From Lamellibrachia columna (taxonomy: Eukaryota > Annelida > Polychaeta > Sabellida > Siboglinidae): 64,000 nucleotides of DNA. Shown piece after piece: positions 36,301 to 45,144 of the stretch. The translations under genes were made by a program, and so were the position numbers. The notes under the pieces were generated by a model, which searched no databases, was not told where the DNA came from, and saw only the letters and a program-made list of their open reading frames with translations. Numbering within the stretch: the first letter of the stretch is position 1; each line of letters opens with the position of its first letter. Where the stretch lies: NCBI GenBank assembly GCA_963662155.1, contig OY759269.1:6330855-6394854 (forward strand), in the 5' to 3' direction.

Positions 36301-37446
36301 AGACACTAAATTATACAAGTTGTTCAGGCAGATTGCACATGGGTAGCGATAGCCATTGTAACTGAATGGATATTTTTTCTGTAATCTTATCTACATTATC
36401 TTAGCTACATTTGAAAACTAAATATGGCTGTCATGCCTATAATTGAAATATGGTTTTATTATATATTGTTAATATTATGGTATATTTATTGTATAGGCAT
36501 TATTAGAATCTTTAATCTATTTATTTGTTTACATTTCTAATTTTTATAGACCCTGTTATTAATTTGCTTAATGTTGTGAAGTGCCGCAAACAATCTTGTA
36601 GTTAGCTTTATAATAAATAAAATATATTATTATTAAGGCTGCCATCAGTAAAAAAGCTGAAAAACATTGAATGTAGAGAGAACACGTACCTGTTGTTCTG
36701 TTAATGTATAACCTGTCAAGTTCACTCAGTCGGATCTTGCGTCGGACGTGACGGGGACACGTACTAATCAGACACGTATATCCTTCCCGAAACACAAACT
36801 CGTTGTCCGCCAGGAACTTCTTTATTTCTCCGGTCTGCATTGGCTTTGACTGCTCCAGCGGAATTACATTACTACTCGCCCTGGAGCTGCACCAGCGAAC
36901 CGGAGCTCCACCCCCATGGCTGTGAACCAGTTTGGAGCTCCTGGAGCAGACATGGGCTCCGGACCAGCAGCTGGAGCCATGATGATGAACAGTAGCTCCT
37001 GGATGATACCCGTAACGTTTATGCAGAAAGGAGTCAGGAGATCTATTCGTTTCCATGACACAACAATCATGATTTGCGAGTTGTGTTTTCCTAAGCATAC
37101 TGTTGTCCATTTGGTGCATTGAAAATGATGCAAGTCTGTGTTTCTTTTCTAAACTTTGGTAAGCTGCTTTTCTGTGTTCAGAACATTTGGGGCATGTGCC
37201 AAGGCTTGGAGTTGTGTCTTCTGAAGTCGCTGTCACTCTTGACAACAGATTTCTATAATACACTGGTTTCAGAAGGGACACTGATGTTCCTGAGCATTCT
37301 ACAGCACTGAGGTCATTAACCATGGATGTGCCAAGGTCCTGGCTTGACCCTGGTTCGGTTGATGTGCCGTACATATATTTGGTAGAGCATTTTCTAGACC
37401 GGATGCTGCAAGACACAAGCCTCTGTGGAACCAGCCGTGGTAACAT
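24211..37446 (-). CDS. TWNK: Twinkle mitochondrial DNA helicase
   Basis: Twinkle is the hexameric 5'-3' helicase of the mitochondrial replisome. Thirteen exons (37446-36690, 34412-34316, 33854-33710, 32098-31887, 31633-31477, 31181-31060, 29716-29545, 28676-28542, 28017-27944, 27319-27205, 26025-25837, 24881-24753, 24348-24211) join in phase to 813 codons plus TGA. All introns are GT-AG. I chose ATG 37446 because [20 protein letters not shown] looks like a mitochondrial presequence. Features in order: low-complexity residues 30-200; zinc-ribbon-like C230/H233/C257/C260; a TOPRIM-like segment with E429 and D431; Walker A GPTGSGKT 578-585; Walker [11 protein letters not shown] with D679; FRKFAT and [22 protein letters not shown]; and the KNRFDG arginine motif near 774. 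Human Twinkle has 684 residues, so the excess is mostly N-terminal. Metazoan Twinkle lost primase activity; here the TOPRIM DxD position reads GGA (472-474), consistent with that. Confidence 0.97.
24753..24881 (-). CDS. TWNK: TWNK exon 12
   Basis: 129 bp encoding [20 protein letters not shown] and [14 protein letters not shown]. Donor gtatgt. Confidence 0.95.
25837..26025 (-). CDS. TWNK: TWNK exon 11 (Walker B)
   Basis: 189 bp encoding [24 protein letters not shown], the [20 protein letters not shown] block and flanks. Acceptor ttctgcag, donor gtgggt. Confidence 0.97.
27205..27319 (-). CDS. TWNK: TWNK exon 10
   Basis: 115 bp encoding [20 protein letters not shown] and [12 protein letters not shown]. 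Located by reading in phase from exon 9; acceptor tttccag, donor gttagt. Confidence 0.95.
27388..27545. repeat. 32-bp tandem repeat in TWNK intron 10-9
   Basis: About five copies of a unit containing tcatgtacataccaatacaa and cataactcca. Later copies have tataa and gtgtg substitutions. Confidence 0.9.
27558..27656. repeat. dispersed repeat fragment (partner at 7.47 kb)
   Basis: Starts taatacagcgggaat and runs through gattccgtc, ttctattatctgcgattctg and gagtcc, matching 7473-7568. Confidence 0.65.
27944..28017 (-). CDS. TWNK: TWNK exon 9
   Basis: 74 bp encoding [20 protein letters not shown]. It is too short to stand out as an ORF and was found by reading the expected continuation after exon 8. 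Donor gtaagt. Confidence 0.95.
28542..28676 (-). CDS. TWNK: TWNK exon 8 (Walker A)
   Basis: 135 bp, acceptor gctgcag and donor gtgagt. It encodes [20 protein letters not shown] and [14 protein letters not shown]. Confidence 0.97.
29232..29508. mobile_element. small inverted-repeat element in TWNK intron 7
   Basis: The left end cagggtagggtgggcaagga and the reversed right end tagggtagggtgggcccctc share the agggtagggtgggc terminus. Both then have aaggagccccc, after a 15-bp piece present only on the right. Length is about 275 bp with no ORF. It ends 37 bp before the exon 7 donor. No clear target-site duplication. Confidence 0.6.
29545..29716 (-). CDS. TWNK: TWNK exon 7
   Basis: 172 bp encoding [20 protein letters not shown] and [18 protein letters not shown], the linker region that links subunits of the hexamer in this family. 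Confidence 0.93.
29922..30000. repeat. 16-bp tandem repeat
   Basis: Five copies of ccagcatcgctgcaca with single-base variants, in TWNK intron 6. Confidence 0.9.
30297..30560 (-). pseudogene. LINE 3' end relic in TWNK intron 6
   Basis: The - strand reads [18 protein letters not shown], then [20 protein letters not shown] and [15 protein letters not shown]. This is the RS....L..P.....LGDRAF...AP.LWN.LP.....S...FK..LKT.LF..A ending typical of CR1/L2-like LINE polymerases. It is a 5'-truncated fragment. Confidence 0.82.
31060..31181 (-). CDS. TWNK: TWNK exon 6
   Basis: 122 bp encoding [20 protein letters not shown] and [12 protein letters not shown]. It aligns with the second TOPRIM strand; the acidic DD of human Twinkle is GA here. 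Confidence 0.92.
31289..31395. repeat. 14-bp AT-rich tandem repeat
   Basis: About eight imperfect copies of gttttaatattgac in TWNK intron 5. Confidence 0.85.
31477..31633 (-). CDS. TWNK: TWNK exon 5
   Basis: 157 bp encoding [28 protein letters not shown] and [10 protein letters not shown]. This is the first TOPRIM-like strand, with conserved E429 and D431. Confidence 0.93.
31887..32098 (-). CDS. TWNK: TWNK exon 4
   Basis: 212 bp encoding [20 protein letters not shown] through SVTPID, corresponding to the DDTLKRFSVRY and following region of human Twinkle (primase-like domain). Confidence 0.9.
33710..33854 (-). CDS. TWNK: TWNK exon 3
   Basis: 145 bp encoding [18 protein letters not shown] through LSYHLGIQ. 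Two acceptors lie 4 bp apart (cag before 33858, gaag before 33854). Only 33854 keeps frame with exon 2, so I use it. Confidence 0.87.
33938..34140. repeat. degenerate 16-17-bp repeat
   Basis: Repeated tacatgattacaaatg-like units (also tttacatcattacatat) in TWNK intron 2. Units vary in length and sequence. Confidence 0.7.
34316..34412 (-). CDS. TWNK: TWNK exon 2
   Basis: 97 bp, acceptor gtttgtag and donor gttagtc. It supplies [14 protein letters not shown], the second half of the zinc-ribbon-like motif. Confidence 0.9.
34491..36262. repeat. 53-bp minisatellite in TWNK intron 1, interrupted
   Basis: About 18 copies of a 53-bp unit containing gggtgcaccattcaggccat, gaccaactggtcaaactggt and ggcagagaacatc, with cac/aac and gcc/acc variants. 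The array is split after its first copy by the element at 34557-35373. Confidence 0.93.
34557..35373. mobile_element. hAT-like non-autonomous element A
   Basis: 817 bp with terminal inverted repeats. The left end is cagggttgtttgatttaaat; the right end read on the - strand starts cagggttgaaaaaaatcatg. It is flanked by catcgggt (34549-34556) and caacgggt (35374-35381), an 8-bp target duplication with one mismatch. The interior has no transposase ORF. Internal sequence matches element B at 54241 in reverse orientation. An 8-bp duplication and a CAGGG terminus are hAT traits. Confidence 0.85.
36690..37446 (-). CDS. TWNK: TWNK exon 1
   Basis: Codes residues 1-252 plus one base; donor gtacgtg. It holds the presequence, a Ser/His/Cys-rich region of about 170 residues without a recognised fold, and the conserved [10 protein letters not shown]...FREGYTCL start of the Twinkle core. 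The reading frame stays open upstream to 37503 but without an ATG. Confidence 0.9.
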
Positions 37447-38603
37447 AGTCACTGCAACAGAAAGTTTGTGTTTGCGTTCGTGAGCTCTGTCCAGTATGAC
37501 CAAAATTCAACTGTATTTAAATTTGTCAGAAAAATCAAAAGGTAGCGACATTTCTAAAACACAGTCGAAACTCGTGTACTGTTAGCACATGGTTTCTAGA
37601 TGAAACACAGAACGACTCTCAGGAAATGGGAGTTAAAACAAGATTTCTAAAAAAATCCACTGTTACCTTTTAAAGAAATACTTGAGTAGTTTTTGCAAAC
37701 GGTTGCTTTGAAAAAGAAAAAGATGGTTTTCTGTAAACTGCCACGTTTATGCTAATGGGGTATGTCAGTTTTTGACCTCATTAAGCCTGTAAGAGTGCTT
37801 TGATTTAAACAGAGATTTGCATGTGAGATAGATGAAATTCTGGCAAGTATTCCAATATTTTTATTTAATTCTAGCCTTATAAAAACATAACATTTGATAG
37901 TGACAAAGTTTGGTGATATTTGATCAATTGTAGATCATGAAAAAAATACATTTGGTAAGAATTGGAAATAAGATAACATATTACTTGAATATTGTTCTGC
38001 TATATTGTAATGACTGCATGTGTGTGTCTGCACATTTTAGCGCCAGCAATTTTAAAATGACCTAGCACTCGTGGGCATATTTACCCTGTATTATCCGGAA
38101 GCGATTTCTAAAATACCCTTTCTTATGCATCCCTTGTCCTTTAGAGTGGAATACACTTTACGAGGACTTCCATTGCCAACACTTAATGTGGTCAGTAATA
38201 ATTTTATTTTATTTATATTTCCTTGACAGCATTTCATAAAAAATAAGTTAATGAGAAATAATTGTGTTGTAAAGTCAGGCATGTACACTTCCAATTTTTT
38301 TAAAGAAATATAGTACTTTAGGAAAAGGCTCAAGTAGCAATGACAGGCTTTGTACTTAGAGTTACAATCACGTACAAATGTACTTAACTCCAAAACTTGT
38401 TATCCCTGTTGTACATAATTATGAGGTGGTAGTTGTGATTTGTATGTCATGTGTTTTGTAGATAGTTTCACAACACATACACCACAGCCAACATACAACT
38501 ACACACTTAGGTTATCACACCTCACATATGTACAACCAAAATGTGTTTGTGCAGACATTTCAAATTTGTTTCATATATATTTCACTTATACATATACATG
38601 TTC
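37447..38603. other. TWNK upstream flank
   Basis: Presumed 5' UTR and promoter region of TWNK. I see no divergent gene and no confident core promoter motif. Confidence 0.4.
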
Positions 38604-39196
38604 CAGGCCTGCTGAATAAAAAAAGATCTACTAGCCCCCAGGCTAGTGGTCATTCAACTTTTTTGTAAATCTTCCTCAATCCATGTCCACAACCATATTC
38701 TCACAATAATACAAAACAACTGGTTTTATAAGAAAAAAAATTATTTGTCTGATTTTGATTCCAAAGAGTTTCAACTGAATATAAAAACTTTTTTTTGGAA
38801 AAGAAACTCCACAAAACAAGAAAAATCTAGAAAATACATGTAATACTTGGTTTTCATCCTGACTAGACTAGGTCATTGGCTTGAGTTGAATGTAATACTT
38901 AGCTTCTCTCAGTATTATCTTGGTACTTCGATGAATATAACAAAATCTGGCTAAAGCCGTAAGTAATGACAACAATGTGGTGCCACCTTGGGATTAAAAG
39001 CACACACTATGAATTATTTCTAAGAATTCTGCAAGTTTCCGCTTCAAAACAAGAAAAATAAAGCCTTTTAAGGGACATTATGAATGCAGACGGTAAATTT
39101 TTTATTCGCCCAACGGAAGTGATTTCTGATTTTTATTCGCCTGACAGTATTTCAAATCGCCTCGGGCGAACGGGCTACTTGATTTCCGAAGCCCTG
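38604..39196. mobile_element. possible hAT-like element
   Basis: The right end read on the - strand starts cagggcttcggaaatcaagt followed by agcccg. The left end caggcctgctgaataaa is followed by ctactagcccc, a weak match. Flanks atgttc and acgttc may be a 6-bp duplication. No ORF. Confidence 0.4.
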
Positions 39197-39555
39197 ACGT
39201 TCGATGTTCAAGTTGACCATTTATAAGTGTCACGAATATCACCAATGGAATGGTTTTAGAAAAACTCAGGTTAGAAAGTGAATTAAAAACAGTGGCCTGG
39301 TTTGAAAGTCAGCCATGCTGGAATGGAGTAACAAGCCCAACGAGAAGAACATTTCAGTTTCCACTGCAGCAATGCCAGAACAGGTTAAAATCCTTAAAAA
39401 ACCATGGTAGTTAATAAAGTGCTCTTAGACAAATACCTGGACGATGCTCGGAAGATGCCAGTTGCAGCTAAATATAAAAACAAGGACATGTATACAAATA
39501 AATTATCTATTCAGTTAAAGTTATACATTTTGGAATTGTTATGATGGCAGCCTTA

Positions 39556-41165
39556 AAACATAAAATTATCCCCACATAATTGTGCTACAGTCAACATTTT
39601 TACGTTTCTAAACTTCATAGAGTGGTCTTTACAGTAATACTACACTTGATGGATCTTTAATAAATAAAAAAAATCCATTCTCAGGGCATCACATTTGAGG
39701 CGAGCGATTGCTCTCGCTCCCTATCGCTCATGCAAATCAATAATCTAGGGAGCGATTTATCGCTCGTGTCAATTGCTAAAACCGCTCACTGCCTGCAAGG
39801 GTTCGTCTCGACAAGTAGTTTCCTGAGTATTAGATTCACTAGGAAAGTATATCCTATTTATAACAAAGTGTTCGGGTTCCAATATTCGGAGTTCACATAT
39901 CATCCGTCACCAGGAATGGCGATCGCAAGATTTCAAGAATGCCATCGAAGCCACGATGTGCTGGCCGCGCAGTTAATAAAAACTAAAAACTTATCAAATG
40001 AGTGGACTACCGTCGATGTGTATTATGTTTAGATATCACATACTGTTTGTTGTATGTCGAACTGAATAAAATACACGTATAATGTATAGTTATGGAGAAG
40101 TTGAGGGATCAACATCTCGCTACGATCTGATTGACCGACTAAGCCGTAATGGGAATCAAAAATAATAACCTGGATCTGAGCTACCGAACATGCATATCAG
40201 TTGACACAGAGTGTAAATGTTGATTAAACATTGAAAACGACCATTTTAATAATTGTTCCATTTTGTCTTTCAACAGCTCTGAACACATAAATTCATGACA
40301 CACATCTCTGGTACCACTTAACTTTGATTCATGTGTGGATGACGAATATTTTTGCACACCGCGTTTGAGTTGTGAGTTTGGCATTATGATGGTGTTACCT
40401 ACTAAGCTGCATTTATGACTATACATGGCGTATTTGTGAATCTCAATTGCAATTTTCAAATCACCTAAGCGAACTTGCACACAAAACCAGTGCTGTGTCA
40501 TGGCTACTGGCACACTGCCGCAGCACTGGCCTTGTCTGGGCTACGCCTACGGTGATCGATGACATGTTGCAATTCAAAACCGTTTCACTGATTGCAATGT
40601 TTGGGGTTTACTAAAGTCAACATTTATTTCATAGTACAAGTCATAGCGACAAAACAAGTCCCAATTAAAATTTCATGTCGACAACGACAGAATCCGAATG
40701 GGAAATGGTGGCGCCATCATACGAAAAAAACAACAACTAACAAATCGCTCCCCTAAATTAATTTAGCATATTTAGGCAAGCAATTTATCGCTCGCCTGTT
40801 GTTTTCAAACGTGAAGCCCTGCATTCTTAAATGTATTGCATTTATGAAATTGGCATAAAATTGGCAGATACTTTTCTTGAAGGTCTTCCCATAGAATTAA
40901 GCTAGAGTCAAAAAGTTTGCATTTCTGAACTTTTGAAAGAGTGGTCTTACAATGACACTAACTTGCAGGATATTTAATTAAATTTTTTTTTTTATTGGCT
41001 TGAAGTCGGCAGACACTGTTCTTGACTTTTGAGTGTGGAGACATTTAAATATTAATATCTTCCCACATAATTAAGCTACAGTAAAATTTTTTTGCATTTC
41101 TGAACGTAAAAAGAGTGGCCTTTACAATGATAATATTGATACTACACATGTGGTAGGTTTGTGGC
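39556..41165. repeat. three diverged tandem units split by an insertion
   Basis: The series cccacataattaagctacag, then ttgcatttctgaac, then agagtggtctttacaatgat occurs near 39570-39660, 40885-40980 and 41062-41160. The latter two are about 177 bp apart; the first is separated by the element at 39682-40821. Removing that element restores the tandem arrangement. Confidence 0.72.
39682..40821. mobile_element. hAT-like element, 1.14 kb
   Basis: The left end is cagggcatcacatttgaggc followed by gagcgat. The right end on the - strand is cagggcttcacgtttgaaaa, then caacaggcgagcgat. Both flanks read cattct (39676-39681, 40822-40827). Further gcgagcgat/atcgctcgc motifs recur near both ends. Two ORFs of 100 (+, 39730-40032) and 110 residues (-, 40181-40513) lie inside, neither recognisable as a transposase. 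Confidence 0.75.
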
Positions 41166-43190
41166 AATTCTGTGCATTGCCGCTAATTTGTTCGGCCTCG
41201 AGCACTATTTCGGACCAGATCGACCTGCGCTGCTGAGCCGTGTAGCAGTAGGTGCACTCTTCACTTCGTTGTGTGTGTTTTTTTCTAGCTACCCCAGATC
41301 TCTTGTTTTGATGACGTAGATCACAGATTCTCCATTCACCGCGTTTTTGAAATTTCTGAATCCGACGACGGGAAGACTTCCAAAAGTTTTCGCATGAATT
41401 TGGGTGTTTGTTTGCCCATCAAAATCATCATCGCTTCACCTGAAGGTGAGTACAATATCTTACAGAACTATGATAATATTATTCCTTCATTAGTTTTCTG
41501 TATTTCATGAACTTTTCACGTTGTTTGAATGATTCCCAAGTGATCTATTTGGATGCGCAGAAATTGATGTCAACATTGGAAATGCCCAAGCTGGCAGAAT
41601 TTTACATCAGATTCATTGTCCATTTGAACCTACTAAACTTTATCGAATGTCACTACAAATGGTTCTGATTGTTAGATTTATTTCTTATCAAGTTATTCAT
41701 GGTGCAATTTAGGCATTTTTTTTACTTTGTAACGCCAATTATTGAAAGGATATTGAGGCGAAAGTCAAAAGTGTTGACTTGAGAGACATTCAAGCTACAT
41801 TCCCGGATCGTGATGAAACCACTTGGTCTGATCTTGCAGACATCCTGACTGGTGCTGCTGTTGGTCGGAACATATGCCACACTTGGTATGATGCAGACAC
41901 AAAGGAGAAGACTACATATTCTGGCAGAATTGAGAAGCTGAAGGAATGGAAATGTGATTCCATATGTTGTGAGTTACTGGGACAGTGGTGAAACCTATGA
42001 CGATGCAGTGGATTACACAATTTCTATGTATGAACTGGGAGCAGACCTTATCTGTGAGGATTTGGTGTTGTGTTAGAACTGTCATGAATGCATAATTGTG
42101 TAAATATATATGACTGAACTTTCAACTAGACTTGAGCCTAAATCTGCCATCATATCAATTCATAATCATGGACTACTTACCAGACTTGTTATTGGCCAAG
42201 ACCTTCTCCAATTTGGAGAAGGGCAAGATCTTTTACTGGCTTTAGGGTTAAGCTGCAAGAACCAATTCAAGATTACATGGAATATACCATCAGGAGGTAA
42301 CGGAATGTTGGTTGCAACTGAACACAGGTAAATTTTGAACTTCATTAAAAAAAATATTTTCAGCACTTTTTCCAAGAGGATTAAATATGTTTTTCTATTT
42401 CAGAATACTGTGGTCTTCTTTGTCTTTTAATAAGCTTTCTAATGATACCAACATTTTGGATGTAGGACAATTATAAAGAAAATTATGGCTGTTTATCTGG
42501 ATCCCGAAATTATGGCAGAAATGGGTCACAGGTCACATTTCGTTATGTATTGTTTTCCATTAAGACAATTACCAAAAAGTGGGTTAATTTGGGCATATAA
42601 AAATTGTCATAACTTTCTTGATGTTTGCCATATAAGAGAGATTTTTGTGTCATTGGAAAGGTCTCTGCAAGACCTTTCCAAGGATACCACTCACATTTCC
42701 ATACCTTAACTTTGATTTTTTTTGTCACAGCTACATGTGGGGGTTAAAAAAAACTCTGACATGTCTAATGTCACGTAATTATTCGGACACGCGTCGATTT
42801 TTGCTGAAAGTTTGTTCCCGCCTCAATGGTCGAATAGTAGTCAGTAGAATAATTATCGCCTAACTAAAGAATTGTAATTGTACTGTTCAATTATTATTGG
42901 CCATGTCAAGGCCATGAAGACTGAAGTTAACTAGGCACGCGGGAAGTGGGCGATAATACAGCGTACATATTTCACTCGCCGTCGTCCACAACATTTCCAG
43001 TTAAAACCAAACCCACCTTCCCTGCACCAGTTACAAGGTAACAATACACCAGCCAGTATATCGTGCAGAGTGTGTCACCTAACCAAACGGTGCTAAACTA
43101 ACAACTCGCCCTTCGCCTTGATCGCACGCTCCGTTGATGGAAGTAAAGATAGTGCGCGATATCCACGCACCGCTCCATTTCCACGTTTAC
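41166..43190. other. no recognised gene; one broken ORF
   Basis: Includes the unrecognised ORF at 41740-42075, described separately. The rest is AT-rich sequence with short ORFs and no repeats that I can define. Confidence 0.45.
41740..42075 (+). pseudogene. unrecognised broken ORF
   Basis: The + frame reads LRDIQATFPDRDETTWSDLA, then TGAAVGRNICHTWYDADTKE and TYSGRIEKLKEWK. After about 41960 a different frame continues plausibly (TYDDAVDYTISMYELGADLI and CEDLVL), which suggests a one-base frameshift. The Asp/Glu/Tyr-rich composition looks protein-like, but I cannot name a family. It could be part of a repeated element. Confidence 0.4.
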
Positions 43191-43197
43191 GCAATGG

Positions 43198-43276
43198 CAG
43201 TAAATAAATTGGAATCCTCATTTTGTGTTGGTTAAATTTGCAGCAACACAAAATGAGGATCCAAATTTATTTGACT
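43198..43276. other. near-perfect hairpin
   Basis: Arms of about 33 nt: left cagtaaataaattggaatcc then tcattttgtgttg; right, on the - strand, cagtcaaataaatttggatc then ctcattttgtgttg. The loop is about 13 nt (gttaaatttgcag). The arms differ by only two single-base length differences. No coding content. Confidence 0.88.
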
Positions 43277-43576
43277 GTGAAATGTGGGTGATAATAAGTG
43301 GTGAAAGCTGTATATTAACCCATTAGACCCCGCACATTGAATTAAACGTGTGCTGCTTTTCCCCGGGCAACTGAAGCAGATTTTGAAAATTATGGGTGCT
43401 TGTTGTTTTTAAGCTGTAGCTTCAAAAGTATTGACATCTTATATAATTGCAAGTTATGTTTATTTTGAAGCAAATTGAATTATCTATGTGTGTGGTTTAT
43501 ATAAACCTATAATATCATAATATATGTTGTCATTCTGAGATGTTAACCACGTGATATAACTATAGGAATAGTTGTT

Positions 43577-43715
43577 GGATGGGGCACCACGCTCCCACCA
43601 CGCTTGGGGCACCACGCTCCCACCACGCTTGGAGCACCACGCTCCCACCACGCTTGGGGCACCACGCTCTCACCACGCTTGGGGCACCATGCTCCCACCA
43701 CGCTTGGGGCACCAT
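43577..43715. repeat. 25-bp minisatellite
   Basis: Five to six copies of a unit containing cttggggcaccacgctccca. The periodic His/Trp-containing ORFs on both strands arise from it. Confidence 0.92.
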
Positions 43716-43984
43716 GTTCAATGTGCATCGTTCCCCCAAACGCTTGATTCTACTAATGCACCCAACGTTTAACTTATAAATGTTGTAATTACAGGTATAT
43801 TATATATGCGTGCATCTTGTATTACCATACCAACAAGTACATATCACGAAACATGTTCGGGTTTTTTTTTTTTTTCATATAGTATAATTTAATAGTAGGC
43901 CTTGAGTATTTGATATCTAACAGCTTTGGTAATTTGAGTGAACTTTTATTATATGTTTCGTTTCACACAGACCGTGCACCAACA

Positions 43985-45140
43985 TTGGAATTGGAATTGG
44001 AATTTATTCAACATTTCAACATAAAGCAGTACAATACAACATTATATACAACAGTGACATGTCAGCACCATTTTGCTGCTATACGTATCAAGATCTGTAA
44101 ATACATAGGCAGATTTAAAGAAATGTTGAAGGGAAATGCAGGAAGTGCAATACTTATAATAAGCATTTCCCACTATATAAAAAATACATAAATTAATTGA
44201 ACATGTGAAGACCACAATAAACATAAATACATACATTAACTAATACTACTAAAATTGGTATTTCATACTACCATACTGTTTGCCGAGAACAAACAAAGTT
44301 GATAGACAATTTGTATCTGAAATAGTTACAAACTAGGATGTGACCAAGTGTTATATTTATTGACCAAAATTGTATTAATAATGTTTGTAGCTTATTTTAA
44401 AAGCACGAATATTACTGCTATTTTTAAAATCCTTATTTAAGGAAATCCACATCTTTGGACCCTTTACACTTATACACATAGATTTTAATGTTGTCCTGCA
44501 GTATTTGTTTTTGAAGTTATTTTCTTGGCGTGGATTATAATCATGACATGTATAACCATTTCAAAATGAGAAAGAATGTTCACTGGCATTAAATTGTTGT
44601 AAATTTTTTACATTATAACCATGGATTTAAAGTTAATCATGTCAAAAATAGTAAGGGCATTAAATTTCACGAAAGCTGGTTTAGAATGAGCTCTATATTC
44701 CAACTGACCACACATTCTCATTGCATGTTTTTGTAAAGTGTACAAAGGTTGTGTCCTATTCTTGTATGTGTTTCCCCATATTTCACAGCTGTATGTGATG
44801 TAAGGAAGTATAAGTGAACCATATAAAGTATACTATGCAGACTCATTCAGTAGCCATTTAAATCTACGCATTACCGACAGATTCTTCGCAATTTTAGTAC
44901 GTATGCTATTCACATGCTCAAACCATTTGAGTTTACAATCAATATACACACCAAGAAACTTAGAACAGTGTACTTTGTGAATATCAACATTATCTATACT
45001 GATTTTTTCATCGCATGTAGCATTTACAAGATTAAATATCATATAATAGGTTTTTGAAATATTTAATGAAAGTTTGTTTACTTTGAACCAGGTGCTTATT
45101 TTGTTTAACTCTATTGATACCTCTCTGCACATTGAGGCAA
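43985..45140 (-). pseudogene. LINE reverse transcriptase C-terminal relic
   Basis: The - strand gives CREVSIELNKISTWFKVNKL, SLNISKT, HKVHCSKFLGVYIDCKLKW, then YGSLILPYITY, EIWGNTYKNRTQPLYTLQKH. These are the post-catalytic RT motifs and thumb region of CR1/L2-like LINEs. Stops accumulate toward lower coordinates. Its upstream end coincides with the start of the Tigger-like relic at about 45145. Confidence 0.85.
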
Positions 45141-45144
45141 TACG

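Noticed and set aside
36568..36689. C-terminal extension of TWNK exon 1 ORF (hydrophobic tail to 36568)
   Set aside because: It begins at a strong gtacgtg donor, and exon 2 restores homology in phase, so the tail is intronic read-through.
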